Assembly: GCA_017409465.1 (NCBI GenBank)
Contig: JAFQSQ010000017.1
Coordinates: 1-35,924 of the forward strand
DNA from: Akkermansia sp.
GTDB taxonomy: Bacteria; Verrucomicrobiota; Verrucomicrobiia; Verrucomicrobiales; Akkermansiaceae
Direction of reading: 5' to 3'
DNA: 35,924 nucleotides
Shown here: positions 1 through 7,229 of the stretch, in pieces
How the letters are laid out: every line of letters begins with the position of its first letter
Numbering within the stretch: the stretch's first letter is position 1
Made by a program: the position numbers and the translations under genes
Notes under the pieces: model-generated
Databases searched by the model: none
Told to the model about the DNA's origin: nothing
Seen by the model: the letters and a program-made list of their open reading frames with translations, nothing else

Positions 1-255
1 TTCTTCGTATTCTGAGCGCATGCCCCAGTGTACCGGATCCGGATACCAGTCCATGAAATTGGGGGCATAGCGCATATAGCGCACCTCGCATTCCATGTAA
101 TAAACGCCATTGAGTTGGTAGAGTCCGTTGTAGGTGTCTCTGTGAATGGTGGGTACGGCTTTACCGATACTGTCCAGTTTGGCTCCGATGTTGCTGGATA
201 CGCAGGCGGAAAGCAGTAGGGCCGGTAGGGCTATAAACGGGAGAAGTGCTTTCAC
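1..255 (-). CDS. Putative lipoprotein, 5' part only (runs off the window)
   Basis: The reverse strand is open for 85 codons from a GTG at 253-255 to the left edge, so the C-terminus is missing. The N-terminus is a bacterial lipoprotein signal: a single Lys at position 2, a hydrophobic stretch, then the lipobox LLSAC with the lipidated Cys at residue 18. After the lipobox the chain reads SSNIGAKLDSIGKAVPT and becomes rich in Tyr, Trp and Pro. GTG is the only sensible start, because a stop codon lies 11 codons upstream with no other start between. A promoter-like pair (288-316) sits about 25 nt upstream of the expected transcript start. I do not recognise the family. The protein is expected to be anchored in the inner or outer membrane facing the periplasm. 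Confidence 0.6.
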   Translation of the reverse strand, partial: MKALLPFIALPALLLSACVSSNIGAKLDSIGKAVPTIHRDTYNGLYQLNGVYYMECEVRYMRYAPNFMDWYPDPVHWGMRSEYEE

Positions 256-287
256 AGTGTGGAAAAGATTGTATTTATTACGGTGTC

Positions 288-316
288 ATGTTACCAGAAT
301 CCGGGAGGCGCTACAA
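288..316 (-). promoter_or_regulatory. Promoter of the lipoprotein gene
   Basis: On the reverse strand TTGTAG and TAACAT are separated by exactly 17 nt. The predicted transcript would start near 281, about 25 nt before the GTG start codon. Confidence 0.45.
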
Positions 317-674
317 GCTGTTAGTTCGGAGCCGAGAGATAATTCCAAGCAACTAAGCGCAAAAACAGACCCGCAAGCCTAGGATGCCCAGCCGCTGGAG
401 CCCTTGGTCTGACGGGGCTCCTTCCTACCCTGTCCGTCTTCGCGTAGCCCTGTTGGGCTCTTGCTACGCCGAGACAGGCTGCAAGCGATGGAACGTACAT
501 TCCTGCTCGTCTGTTCAAGCGCGGCGGGTATTTATATTGAGCGTTTTCTGCGTTTTCGTTGCCGATGGCGCAAGAACCGGGATGCAAAGGGAGGAGGGAT
601 GCCCGGGTGGAAGTGAGGCATACGAGATATACCATGGCAGCGGCCGGGGGAAAGGGATGCTGCTTGAGGTTTTC
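317..674. other. Intergenic region with stacked hairpins, no gene seen
   Basis: I see no convincing coding frame here; the frames that are open run into the neighbouring genes on the wrong strand. Two inverted repeats lie side by side. GGAGCCC (397-403) pairs with GGGCTCC (415-421). Nested arms CCTGTC (429-434) with GACAGG (473-478) and GCGTAGC (442-448) with GCTACGC (463-469) follow. They could form a folded RNA or be a dispersed intergenic repeat. There is no T-run typical of an intrinsic terminator. Confidence 0.4.
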
Positions 675-1253
675 TCAGAATTCGGTGGATACCTGCCCTG
701 CTCTGACGCCCATTTGCCGGAGGAGGGTCAGCGGCTTTTCCACATCAGCGACTTTCAGGAAACCGCGCGGCAGCGGGCGATTGTTCACGACGACGTCGCT
801 GTAGTCAAACACGAGGTCGCCGCTGCCATCTTTCTTCTTATTCGCCTCGAGCAGCATGTCGGGCGCTATCGGGTAGCAATATACCTGCGTCCCGGAGATC
901 GCCTTGGGAGTGAGGATGACCGCCCGTTGCGCCGTCAGGACGTAGATAGACTGCTTCTGGCGCTGATGATAGCGATACACACAGATGGGCAGGATAAGGC
1001 CTATGAGAATAAAAATAAACGGGATGATGATCATCGGGTCTATCCCCTCCTCTCCGGGCTGCTGTATTTCCGACCACACCATGAATGAGGGGATAGCCAC
1101 CCACACCAGGGAAAAGAAGAAAATAGGCAGGCTGCTGAACAGGGGGGATTTTCCGCCGGGGCTCCCACACCAGAGGATGTCTTCATCGCGTTCCAACACG
1201 CGGCTCAGTATCTCTCGCGTCTCCAGGCTGTACTCTGTATCAGACAAGCGCAT
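675..1253 (-). CDS. Membrane protein with a bacterial PH-like domain
   Basis: This 192-residue protein starts with a short soluble segment rich in charged residues. It then has two strongly hydrophobic segments, at about residues 37-60 and 73-93, which are likely membrane helices forming a hairpin. The following part contains IYVLTAQRAVIL, a pattern typical of bacterial PH-like (bPH) domains, in which a strand ending in Thr-x-x-Arg is followed by a hydrophobic strand. The C-terminal half is therefore probably a cytoplasmic beta domain. The family is poorly characterised, so no reaction is proposed. The start is supported by a TTGACG-N17-TAGCAT promoter ending only 6 nt before the ATG, which suggests a leaderless transcript. 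The gene lies alone between the hairpin region and ilvN. Confidence 0.7.
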   Translation of the reverse strand: MRLSDTEYSLETREILSRVLERDEDILWCGSPGGKSPLFSSLPIFFFSLVWVAIPSFMVWSEIQQPGEEGIDPMIIIPFIFILIGLILPICVYRYHQRQKQSIYVLTAQRAVILTPKAISGTQVYCYPIAPDMLLEANKKKDGSGDLVFDYSDVVVNNRPLPRGFLKVADVEKPLTLLRQMGVRAGQVSTEF

Positions 1254-1259
1254 GGGCTC

Positions 1260-1288
1260 ATGCTAACAACGGTGGCTCATTTCGTCAA
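1260..1288 (-). promoter_or_regulatory. Promoter of the PH-like gene, apparently leaderless
   Basis: TTGACG (1283-1288) and TAGCAT (1260-1265), read on the reverse strand, are 17 nt apart. Only 6 nt separate the -10 box from the ATG at 1253, so transcription should start at or next to the start codon. Confidence 0.6.
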
Positions 1289-1292
1289 GCGT

Positions 1293-1324
1293 AAAAAAGC
1301 ACAGCCCGGAGAGTCGGGCTGTGC
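1293..1324 (-). terminator. Intrinsic terminator of ilvN
   Basis: A perfect 10-bp stem (1299-1308 with 1315-1324) encloses a 6-nt loop. Read on the reverse strand it is followed by six T residues. It lies about 30 nt downstream of the ilvN stop codon. Confidence 0.8.
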
Positions 1325-1352
1325 GTCGGGGAAAAACGAGAGGAGATGCGCC

Positions 1353-1850
1353 TCATTCCTGCGGCTTGAGGACGGCAATCTTGCCGGAGCGGATGACCAT
1401 CTGGACATCGTAGTCCTGCATCAGGTTCAGGAAACGCGCCACGCGGAATTCGCCGCCGGAGATTTCGAGCGTGATGGTGGAGCGAGTGGCATCCAAGACT
1501 TTGGCGCCGAAGATATTGGCGGTCTCAAGAATGGAAGTCTTACTCTCACCCTCAGCGAAGCCGACGCGCATCAGCACAATCTCACGGTAGATGGTGGGCT
1601 CATCGCGGAAGTCGATGACCTCTACCACATTCACAAGCTTGCTGAGCTGCTTAATCACCTGGTCGAGCTTCTCGCCGGCCTCCTTCACGTCGATGTTCAT
1701 GCGGGAGAAGCGGGGGTCCTCGCAGGGGGCGACGTTCAGGGAATGGATGTTGTAGCCACGGCCGGAGAAAAGGCCGGCCACACGAGAGAGCACGCCGAAC
1801 TTGTTTTCAACCAGGACGGAAATCGTGTGAATCTGTTTTGTTGCAGGCAT
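1353..1850 (-). CDS. ilvN: Acetolactate synthase small (regulatory) subunit
   Basis: IlvN is the regulatory subunit of acetohydroxyacid synthase, the first common enzyme of valine, leucine and isoleucine synthesis. The 165-residue product has the usual length. Its N-terminal ACT domain carries the family pattern HTISVLVENKFGVLSRVAGL, followed by FSGRGYNIHSLNV, which form the valine-binding dimer interface in known members. The C-terminal domain includes REIVLMRV, GGEFRVARFLNLM and the end GKIAVLKPQE. The reading frame is open 28 codons further upstream, but that stretch contains the TTGACG-N17-TATTCT promoter, so the ATG at 1850 is the real start. The catalytic subunit (ilvB) is not adjacent and must lie elsewhere. 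A strong terminator follows, so the gene is probably transcribed alone. Confidence 0.93.
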   Translation of the reverse strand: MPATKQIHTISVLVENKFGVLSRVAGLFSGRGYNIHSLNVAPCEDPRFSRMNIDVKEAGEKLDQVIKQLSKLVNVVEVIDFRDEPTIYREIVLMRVGFAEGESKTSILETANIFGAKVLDATRSTITLEISGGEFRVARFLNLMQDYDVQMVIRSGKIAVLKPQE

Positions 1851-1881
1851 AGCGTGTGTGTGTATGTATTGAGGTGTAAGG

Positions 1882-1910
1882 AGAATAACGGATAATCGGC
1901 GAGTCGTCAA
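1882..1910 (-). promoter_or_regulatory. ilvN promoter
   Basis: On the reverse strand TTGACG (1905-1910) and TATTCT (1882-1887) are 17 nt apart. The predicted leader is about 25 nt. Its position inside the longer open frame rules out the upstream ATG as the start of ilvN. Confidence 0.6.
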
Positions 1911-2028
1911 GCCGGAATCTCCCGGTATGCCCATAAAATCATGCCATGATGCGCGTTTCGCTGCCGGTCAGCCCCGCGATGGTGGGGTGCATGCGGTCCT
2001 CAGCGGGGAATCGGGCGTATAAATAACC

Positions 2029-2057
2029 TTGACCGATGCGAAGCACTCCGTTAGAAT
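2029..2057 (+). promoter_or_regulatory. Promoter of the hprK operon
   Basis: TTGACC (2029-2034) and TAGAAT (2052-2057) are 17 nt apart. The ATG of hprK begins 15 nt after the -10 box, leaving a predicted leader of only about 9 nt. Confidence 0.65.
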
Positions 2058-2072
2058 GGCTCACGTAAGCGT

Positions 2073-3044
2073 ATGAAAGACCCCATAGTCCGCAGAGTCG
2101 AGCAAATTTCCGTATCAAAGTTCTACGAGACTTACCGCGAGCCGCTGGAGCTGCAGCTGCTCAACAGCCCGCTGGGCATGACGCGCAAGATACTGCAGCC
2201 CTCCATCAACCGCCCCGGGCTGGCGCTGACGGGCTACTTCGGGTACTTTGCCCACGAGCGCATCCAGGTATTCGGGGCGGCTGAGATGGCCTACCTGAGC
2301 ACCCTGCAGGGCGAGGAACGCCACGAACGCTTGCAGCGTATCTTCCGCGAGGATATCCCCTGCATCATCTTCGCTCGAGGGATGGATGTGCCGGCGGATG
2401 TACTGGCCATGGCCGACAGTCACACGGTGTCGGTGTTCCGCTCGAACCTGCTGACCATGCACTTCGTCAACCGCGCGACTTTCATCCTCGAAAGCGAGTT
2501 TGCCGACAGCACCACGATGCACGCCTGCATGGTCGATGTGCGCGGAGTCGGGGTACTCATCACCGGCAAGGGTGGCGTGGGCAAGAGTGAGATTTCGCTC
2601 GGTCTGGTCGAGCGCGGTTCCTCCCTGGTGGCCGATGATATGGTGCGTATACGCCGCATCGGCGGCGAGCTGATAGCCAGCGCCCCGGCGCTCAGCAGCG
2701 GCTTCATCGAAATCCGCGGCATCGGTATCATCAATGTTACCAATCTATTCGGGCTCAAAGCATACCGAAGAGAGAAAAAAATCGACCTCATCATCAACCT
2801 GACCGATGGTAAGATGTCGGAGCTGGAGCGGCTGGGGCTGGAGCGCAAGATGATGAGTATCCTCGGCGTCGAAGTCGAGCGCCTGAACCTGCCCGTGGCA
2901 CCGGGACGCGATATGACGCGTCTGGTCGAAGTCGCCGCGCTGGGTGTGTACCTGCGCGAGAGCGGCTACGACATGGCGGGAGAATTCAACCGCCGTCTGC
3001 ATCGCGAGATCAGCCTGCGCTCCAATCCTCCCGCCCAATCCTGA
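2073..3044 (+). CDS. hprK: HPr kinase/phosphorylase
   Basis: HprK phosphorylates HPr on a serine, or removes that phosphate, in response to metabolic state. The 323-residue protein has the family's two-domain layout. The N-terminal domain (about 1-130) is followed by the catalytic domain with H150, the P-loop GKGGVGKSE (165-173), the acidic pair D188-D189 in SLVADD, and the HprK signature EIRGIGIINV (213-222). The P-loop is unusual: most members I know have [ED]SGxGKSE, whereas here Lys-Gly stands in those positions. The catalytic Lys and Ser remain. It heads a close operon with the Nif3-family and rluD-like genes, only 21 nt before the next gene. No PTS gene is visible in the window. Confidence 0.92.
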   Translation: MKDPIVRRVEQISVSKFYETYREPLELQLLNSPLGMTRKILQPSINRPGLALTGYFGYFAHERIQVFGAAEMAYLSTLQGEERHERLQRIFREDIPCIIFARGMDVPADVLAMADSHTVSVFRSNLLTMHFVNRATFILESEFADSTTMHACMVDVRGVGVLITGKGGVGKSEISLGLVERGSSLVADDMVRIRRIGGELIASAPALSSGFIEIRGIGIINVTNLFGLKAYRREKKIDLIINLTDGKMSELERLGLERKMMSILGVEVERLNLPVAPGRDMTRLVEVAALGVYLRESGYDMAGEFNRRLHREISLRSNPPAQS

Positions 3045-3065
3045 CCTGATACACCGAATCCCCCC

Positions 3066-3809
3066 ATGACAGAACTCAACGAAATCGTCGCCCTGCTGGA
3101 CTCGACCCTGCGAGTGGCCGAGGTGAAAGATGCACCCGTAGCCCTCAATGGACTGCAGGTGGAAAACAACGGCCGCATCACCAAGGTAGCCCTGGCCGTA
3201 GACGGCTCGCAGCGTACCCTGGATGCGGCGGTAGCCGCAGGGGCAGATCTGCTGGTGCTGCACCATGGGCTGTACTGGTGTGGGCTGCGCCCGCTCACCG
3301 GCTGGTGGAAACGCAAGGTGGAGACCTGCCTGGGGGCAAATCTGGCGGTGTACGCGGCGCACCTCCCGCTGGATGTGCACCCGGAGCTGGGTAACAATGC
3401 CCGCCTGGCGCAGGCACTGGGGCTGCAGGAGCCGCGAGCCGAGCTTGAATACTGTCTCTCCGGCGTCTTCCCGGGCACAGTGGCTGAGCTGCGTGCCCGC
3501 TATGCCGAGGTAACCGGCGGTCCCATCACCGGTCCCATGCTGACCCCGGATGCGGCGGCGGGGCGGGTCATCATCTGCTCCGGCGGAGGCGGGCCTGAGG
3601 TCTACGCTGTGCAGAAGCTGGGCTACAGCACCTTCCTGACAGGCGAGGAAAATCACTGGGTCTCCTACACGGCAGAGGACATGGGGATGAATCTGTTCTT
3701 TGCCGGGCATTACGCTACGGAAACATTCGGGGTAAAGGCACTGGGCGAGCTGCTCAGCGAGCGTTTCGGGCTACCGGTGGTGTTTCTTGATAACCCGACG
3801 GGGATGTAA
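3066..3809 (+). CDS. Nif3-like dinuclear metal-centre protein
   Basis: This 247-residue protein belongs to the Nif3/YbgI family, formerly annotated as GTP cyclohydrolase I type 2. Family members form hexameric toroids with a two-metal site. All expected ligands are visible: the His pair H66-H67 in LVLHHGLYW, H99 and D103 in AAHLPLDVH, and H215 with E219 in GHYATET near the C-terminus. It is the short form without the inserted PII-like domain. The biochemical role of the family is still unsettled, so I assign none. It is the second gene of the hprK operon, with 21 nt before it and 27 nt after it. No Shine-Dalgarno sequence precedes the ATG. Confidence 0.85.
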   Translation: MTELNEIVALLDSTLRVAEVKDAPVALNGLQVENNGRITKVALAVDGSQRTLDAAVAAGADLLVLHHGLYWCGLRPLTGWWKRKVETCLGANLAVYAAHLPLDVHPELGNNARLAQALGLQEPRAELEYCLSGVFPGTVAELRARYAEVTGGPITGPMLTPDAAAGRVIICSGGGGPEVYAVQKLGYSTFLTGEENHWVSYTAEDMGMNLFFAGHYATETFGVKALGELLSERFGLPVVFLDNPTGM

Positions 3810-3836
3810 ATCGGCATTTACCGAGAGCCTGCCACC

Positions 3837-4793
3837 ATGCTGATTATCGTAGAAGATTCGTTTGGGACACGCCTGGACCAGTATCTGGCGGCACAGCTGC
3901 CGGAGCTCTCGCGCGCACGCATCCAGGCGCTCATCAAGGAGGGAGCCATCACCCTCAACGGCAAATCCACCAAAGCCAAGACCCCAGTGGAGCGTGGGAT
4001 GCGTATCGACGTCTCGGTACCCGAGCCGGAACCCGCCGAGGCTCAGCCGCAGGATATCCCCATCGCGGTGCTGTATGAAGACCGCGATGTCATCGTCATC
4101 GACAAGGAAAGCGGCATGGTGGTGCACCCGGCAGCGGGCAATCCGGACGGTACTCTGGTGAATGCCGTGCTCTTCCACTGCGGGGATTTGTCCGGCATCG
4201 GCGGTGTCGAGCGCCCGGGTATCGTGCATCGGCTGGACAAGGATACCAGCGGCTGTATCGTCGTCGCCAAGAACGACAACGCTCACCTGTCGCTCACCAC
4301 GCAATTCGCCAACCGCGACACCGGCAAAATCTATCTGGCCGTGGTACAGGGCCGCCCGAAGGAGGACGGCGGCACCGTCTTCACCAACATAGGCCGCCAC
4401 CCGGTGAACCGTCTCAAGATGGCCGTCGTCAATCCCGGCTCGGGTAAACCCGCCATCACTGACTGGCAGGTGCTGCACTACGATGCGGCGACGGATTCCA
4501 GCCTGGTGATGTGTACGCTGCACACCGGACGCACGCACCAGATCCGCGTCCACATGCTGCACCTGGGGCATCCGCTGGTGGGCGACCCCATCTACGCTCA
4601 CCCACAGCGGCAGAAAGCAAAACCCGGCAGGCTCATGCTGCACGCCTGGCGACTGGCCTTCAACCACCCGGCAGACGGGCGCCGTATCGCACTGCAATCC
4701 CCCATCCCCGCCGAATACCAGCCCTGGCTCATCGGCCATGAGCTACCGGTCTGGGAAGAAGAGCTGACCGTGCCCATCGGCGGGCAGAGCTGA
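3837..4793 (+). CDS. rluD: RluA/RluD-family 23S rRNA pseudouridine synthase
   Basis: The 318-residue product has the domain order of RluD. An N-terminal S4 RNA-binding domain covers about residues 10-58 (GTRLDQYLAAQLPELSRARI). The catalytic domain carries the RluA-family motif HRLDKDTSG (131-139), whose Asp134 is the expected nucleophile. Downstream, GRTHQIRVHM and HPLVGDPIY are further conserved blocks of the family. RluD itself modifies helix 69 of 23S rRNA; the exact target uridines cannot be read from the sequence, so the symbol is tentative. The gene is the last of the hprK operon. A weak 7-bp inverted repeat with a long loop follows the stop codon (4793-4833). Confidence 0.88.
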   Translation: MLIIVEDSFGTRLDQYLAAQLPELSRARIQALIKEGAITLNGKSTKAKTPVERGMRIDVSVPEPEPAEAQPQDIPIAVLYEDRDVIVIDKESGMVVHPAAGNPDGTLVNAVLFHCGDLSGIGGVERPGIVHRLDKDTSGCIVVAKNDNAHLSLTTQFANRDTGKIYLAVVQGRPKEDGGTVFTNIGRHPVNRLKMAVVNPGSGKPAITDWQVLHYDAATDSSLVMCTLHTGRTHQIRVHMLHLGHPLVGDPIYAHPQRQKAKPGRLMLHAWRLAFNHPADGRRIALQSPIPAEYQPWLIGHELPVWEEELTVPIGGQS

Positions 4794-4937
4794 AGCGGCA
4801 ACGCAGCATCGCACCCCGATAGTAGCGCCGCTTTACATGGCAGGCAGCAGAGCCTACTGTAACACGCCCCTTCGCCACCCGCCCCCTTTTGTCAGCCCAT
4901 GGCGACCACACGCGAGGCGTGAGGACAAACTTGCCGC

Positions 4938-4966
4938 TTGCCATACAGGCCTCCGTCTGCTAGGAT
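4938..4966 (+). promoter_or_regulatory. Promoter of the M42 peptidase gene
   Basis: TTGCCA (4938-4943) and TAGGAT (4961-4966) are 17 nt apart. Transcription would start near 4973. Confidence 0.5.
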
Positions 4967-4973
4967 AGCAGAC
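4955..4973. promoter_or_regulatory. Inverted repeat overlapping the -10 box, possible operator
   Basis: GTCTGCTA (4955-4962) and TAGCAGAC (4966-4973) form a perfect 8-bp inverted repeat around GGA. It covers the -10 box and the predicted transcription start. A repressor bound here would block the promoter; this is an inference from position only. Confidence 0.35.
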
Positions 4974-5113
4974 ACGACGACACCACCGACTATACAGACT
5001 AATCAAGCCTACAGCCGATGATAGCGCCACCCGGACTTCGCTATACACTTTTCATCATTTTCGCCGGATTCAGCCTGGCCGCTGAGCCGAGCCACAGCAC
5101 CACCCATCACTCC

Positions 5114-6169
5114 ATGTTCGATCAGAATCTATTCATCAAATGCAGCAATACCGCCGGTGTCTCAGGCTTTGAAGGAGACATCCGCTCGGTCATTGAGAAC
5201 GAACTCGCTGGCTGCGGTCGCATCACGCGCACTCAGGCAGGCAATCTCATCTGCGAAAAACCCGGCCCGGAAGGATCCCCGACTGTCGCCATCATCGCCC
5301 ACATGGACGAAATCGGCTTCATGGTACAGGGTATCACGGAAGATGGATTCCTGCTGCTGGTACCGCTGGGCGGATGGTGGAACCACACCCTGCCCAGCCA
5401 GCGAGTCACCGTCATCACCCGCGATGGGAAACACATTCCCGGCCAGATAGGTACCAAGCCGCCGCACCTGCTGCCGGAAGCTCAGCGCAAGCAGGTGATG
5501 CCCAATGAATCGCTCTTTGTGGATATCGGTGCCTCCTCCCGCAGCGAGGTCGAGGCTCTCGGGATACGCCCGGGTTGCTGCATCGTGCCGGAATCAGACT
5601 GCCGCCCGCTGGCCATCAAGCATCGGTGGATGGGTAAGGCCTTCGATGACCGCGCCGGCATCTACTGCCTGATTCGCACCATGCAGAGCATCCGCGACAG
5701 CCAACTGCCCTGCACCGTGCGCGCCATTGCTACCGTCCAGGAAGAAGTCGGCACGCGGGGAGCCCGCTCCCTGCAGGGCGACCAGGTACCCGATATCGCC
5801 ATCATCCTCGAAGCCCCGCCGGCGGACGATACTTTCGGCCAGAGCAGCGTCTGCCGCCAGGGTGTACTGGGCAAAGGGGTCCAGGTGCGCCTCTTCGACC
5901 CCACCCACATCACCCAACCGGAGCTGGCCGACTTCGTGCTCCGCACGGCTGAGACACACGATATCCCCTGCCAACCGACCGTTCGCCGCAGCGGCGGTAC
6001 GGATGCCGCAGCTGCCTACCCGGACTGGCATGGTATTCCCGCTATCGTACTGGGAGTCCCCACCCGCTATATCCACTCGCACAACGGCATAATCGATACC
6101 CGCGATTTGCAGGCGACCATCGAGCTCACGGTGCAGCTGCTGCGTGATATCGCGGCTTTCAAATCATAA
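5114..6169 (+). CDS. M42-family metallo-aminopeptidase (glutamyl aminopeptidase/cellulase type)
   Basis: M42 peptidases are dinuclear-metal aminopeptidases that usually form dodecameric shells. The full ligand set is visible: H63 and D65 in AHMDEIGF, the bridging D179 in FDDRAG, the catalytic pair E210-E211 in VQEEVGTRGA, E233 in ILEAPPADD, D297 in GGTDAAA and H321 near the end. E233 is often Asp in M42 members. With the chosen start, MFDQNLFIKCSNTAGVSGFE gives the usual distance from Met to the GVSGFE motif. The frame is also open from an ATG at 5018, and the 32 extra residues contain a hydrophobic stretch ending in LAAEPS that resembles a signal peptide. The promoter at 4938-4966 allows either start, so the cellular location is uncertain. 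Confidence 0.85.
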   Translation: MFDQNLFIKCSNTAGVSGFEGDIRSVIENELAGCGRITRTQAGNLICEKPGPEGSPTVAIIAHMDEIGFMVQGITEDGFLLLVPLGGWWNHTLPSQRVTVITRDGKHIPGQIGTKPPHLLPEAQRKQVMPNESLFVDIGASSRSEVEALGIRPGCCIVPESDCRPLAIKHRWMGKAFDDRAGIYCLIRTMQSIRDSQLPCTVRAIATVQEEVGTRGARSLQGDQVPDIAIILEAPPADDTFGQSSVCRQGVLGKGVQVRLFDPTHITQPELADFVLRTAETHDIPCQPTVRRSGGTDAAAAYPDWHGIPAIVLGVPTRYIHSHNGIIDTRDLQATIELTVQLLRDIAAFKS

Positions 6170-6202
6170 TACCACGCTTCCGACCTCTCTGCGAAAGCAC
6201 AA

Positions 6203-6237
6203 AAATGACCGACACGTGAATGCTGTGTCGGTCATTT
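6203..6237. terminator. Bidirectional terminator between M42 and thioredoxin-like genes
   Basis: A perfect 13-bp stem (6203-6215 with 6225-6237) encloses a 9-nt loop. A-rich and T-rich flanks on the two sides suit the convergent genes that end here. Confidence 0.75.
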
Positions 6238-6261
6238 GTGTATCAAAAGATGATGACTACA

Positions 6262-6954
6262 TCACTTACCCTTGTCGCGGTCGGTGGTGTGCTTCTTCCA
6301 GTTGGACAGCATATCTCGGACAGCCGCTCCACCCATGGCATGAGTAATGCTGCTTCCATCCTTGGAGACAATGAACAGCGCGGGGAAAGTCGGTATGCCA
6401 CACCCGGGAAGCCCGGTAAAGTTGGTGGCTTTCACCGCATCGAACATGATGCAGGGATTCTTGGACTTGAAGTCCTTGAGGTATTTCAGAGCCTCGTCTT
6501 CTGATTTATCACCACTGATAATCAGCATCTCCACTTTCTTGCCGGAGCGCATTTTCTTGTACTCAGCCATCGCCACAGGCATGCTCTCCTTGCAATGGCG
6601 GCACCAGCTGGCAGAGTAGAGGTAGAGATAGTAATCAGCTTTCAGATTTGCCTTGGCGTTGAGCACCTTGAAATTACCCAGAGCCTGGGCAACCTTGCTC
6701 AACTCCTCTGCAGCATCTGCCTCATCCTCAGTGTCAGCAGCTTGCTCATCGGCTGCGCTCTCAGTTTTCTTGCTCTTCTTCTTTTTCTTGCTCTTCTTCT
6801 TTTTTTTCTTCTTCTTGCTCTTGCGAGCGTCAGAGTCCTCGGCATCGGTGGTCACCTCAGTATCTGCCGCAGCGGATTCTTCTGCCGCCAGAGGGCTGAT
6901 GCTCAACACAAACATCGCCAACAACAGCATCCGGAAATATCTGCTCAATTTCAT
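6262..6954 (-). CDS. Exported thioredoxin-fold protein with an acidic/poly-lysine linker
   Basis: The 230-residue protein begins with a clear signal peptide (MKLSRYFRMLLLAMFVLSIS, cleavage probably after PLA). A low-complexity linker follows. It is acidic up to about residue 40, then Lys-rich from 45 to 63 (runs of eight and five Lys), then acidic again to about 85. The C-terminal domain has the thioredoxin redox motif WCRHC (117-121) and the loop GIPTFPALF (186-194), in which P188 is in the cis-Pro position. It should act as a disulphide oxidoreductase outside the cytoplasm; its partners are unknown. The frame extends 14 codons upstream, but a TTGACG-N17-TAGTCT promoter ends 7 nt before the chosen ATG, so the transcript is probably leaderless. 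Confidence 0.8.
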   Translation of the reverse strand: MKLSRYFRMLLLAMFVLSISPLAAEESAAADTEVTTDAEDSDARKSKKKKKKKKSKKKKKSKKTESAADEQAADTEDEADAAEELSKVAQALGNFKVLNAKANLKADYYLYLYSASWCRHCKESMPVAMAEYKKMRSGKKVEMLIISGDKSEDEALKYLKDFKSKNPCIMFDAVKATNFTGLPGCGIPTFPALFIVSKDGSSITHAMGGAAVRDMLSNWKKHTTDRDKGK

Positions 6955-6961
6955 GCGCAAC

Positions 6962-6990
6962 AGACTAGCAGATAAGCCGCTGCTCGTCAA
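6962..6990 (-). promoter_or_regulatory. Promoter of the thioredoxin-like gene, apparently leaderless
   Basis: TTGACG (6985-6990) and TAGTCT (6962-6967), read on the reverse strand, are 17 nt apart. The ATG follows 7 nt after the -10 box. Confidence 0.65.
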
Positions 6991-7087
6991 TGCCAATTTT
7001 TCAATCGTGCCGCTTCAGCCATACGTGTCGGCTCTTCTGCAATAATGGTGGAATGCCCCCTACTCCGGGGCACCTCTCCTCGCGAAC

Positions 7088-7117
7088 AAAAAAGGCAACC
7101 GGTTCAGGGTTGCCTTT
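7088..7117 (-). terminator. Terminator of the tRNA cluster
   Basis: A 10-bp stem (7091-7100 with 7108-7117) with a 7-nt loop is followed, on the reverse strand, by a run of T residues. It lies 4 nt beyond the 3' end of the last tRNA gene. Confidence 0.75.
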
Positions 7118-7120
7118 CAG

Positions 7121-7193
7121 TACCCCCTCGCGGACTCGAACCGCGGACAAACTGATTAAGAGTCAGCTGCTCTACCAACTGAGCTAAGGAGGC
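7121..7193 (-). tRNA. tRNA-Lys (CTT), copy 2
   Basis: The 73-nt gene folds into a standard cloverleaf. The acceptor arm GCCTCCT pairs with AGGGGGT, including G-U pairs at the tip and middle. The D-loop has AGCTCAGTTGGTAGAGC. The anticodon loop CTCTTAA gives anticodon CTT for Lys, and the T arm contains GGTTCGAGTCC. The CCA end is not encoded. It is identical to the copy at 7230-7302. Confidence 0.93.
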
Positions 7194-7229
7194 GTTCTGT
7201 AGTTCACACATAGCCTGCTCACGGACTGG

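Larger units (their letters stand above)
4794..5017. other. Intergenic region ahead of the M42 peptidase gene
   Basis: No gene is seen. The stretch contains a weak inverted repeat just after rluD (AAGCGGC 4793-4799 with GCCGCTT 4827-4833), which might end that operon. It also contains the promoter and 8-bp inverted repeat listed separately. Confidence 0.4.

Noticed and set aside
384..1088. A 234-codon forward frame overlapping the hairpin region and the PH-like gene.
   Set aside because: It runs through strong inverted repeats and then reads the PH-like gene backwards; no domain, no promoter and no ribosome-binding site.
1851..1934. A 28-codon N-terminal extension of IlvN.
   Set aside because: The extension contains the -35 and -10 boxes of ilvN and is outside the conserved ACT domain start.
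2745..3710. A 321-codon reverse-strand frame across hprK and the Nif3-family gene.
   Set aside because: Both forward genes are supported by family motifs and lie in an operon; the reverse product has no recognisable motif.
3771..4739. A 322-codon reverse-strand frame opposite the rluD-like gene.
   Set aside because: The forward frame contains the S4 domain and the HRLDKDTSG motif; the reverse frame is a composition artefact.
6595..6975. Forward frames encoding very hydrophobic Leu/Phe-rich stretches, which could be taken for a membrane protein.
   Set aside because: They are the reverse reading of the poly-lysine tract of the thioredoxin-like gene, since AAG and AAA read backwards give CTT and TTT codons.
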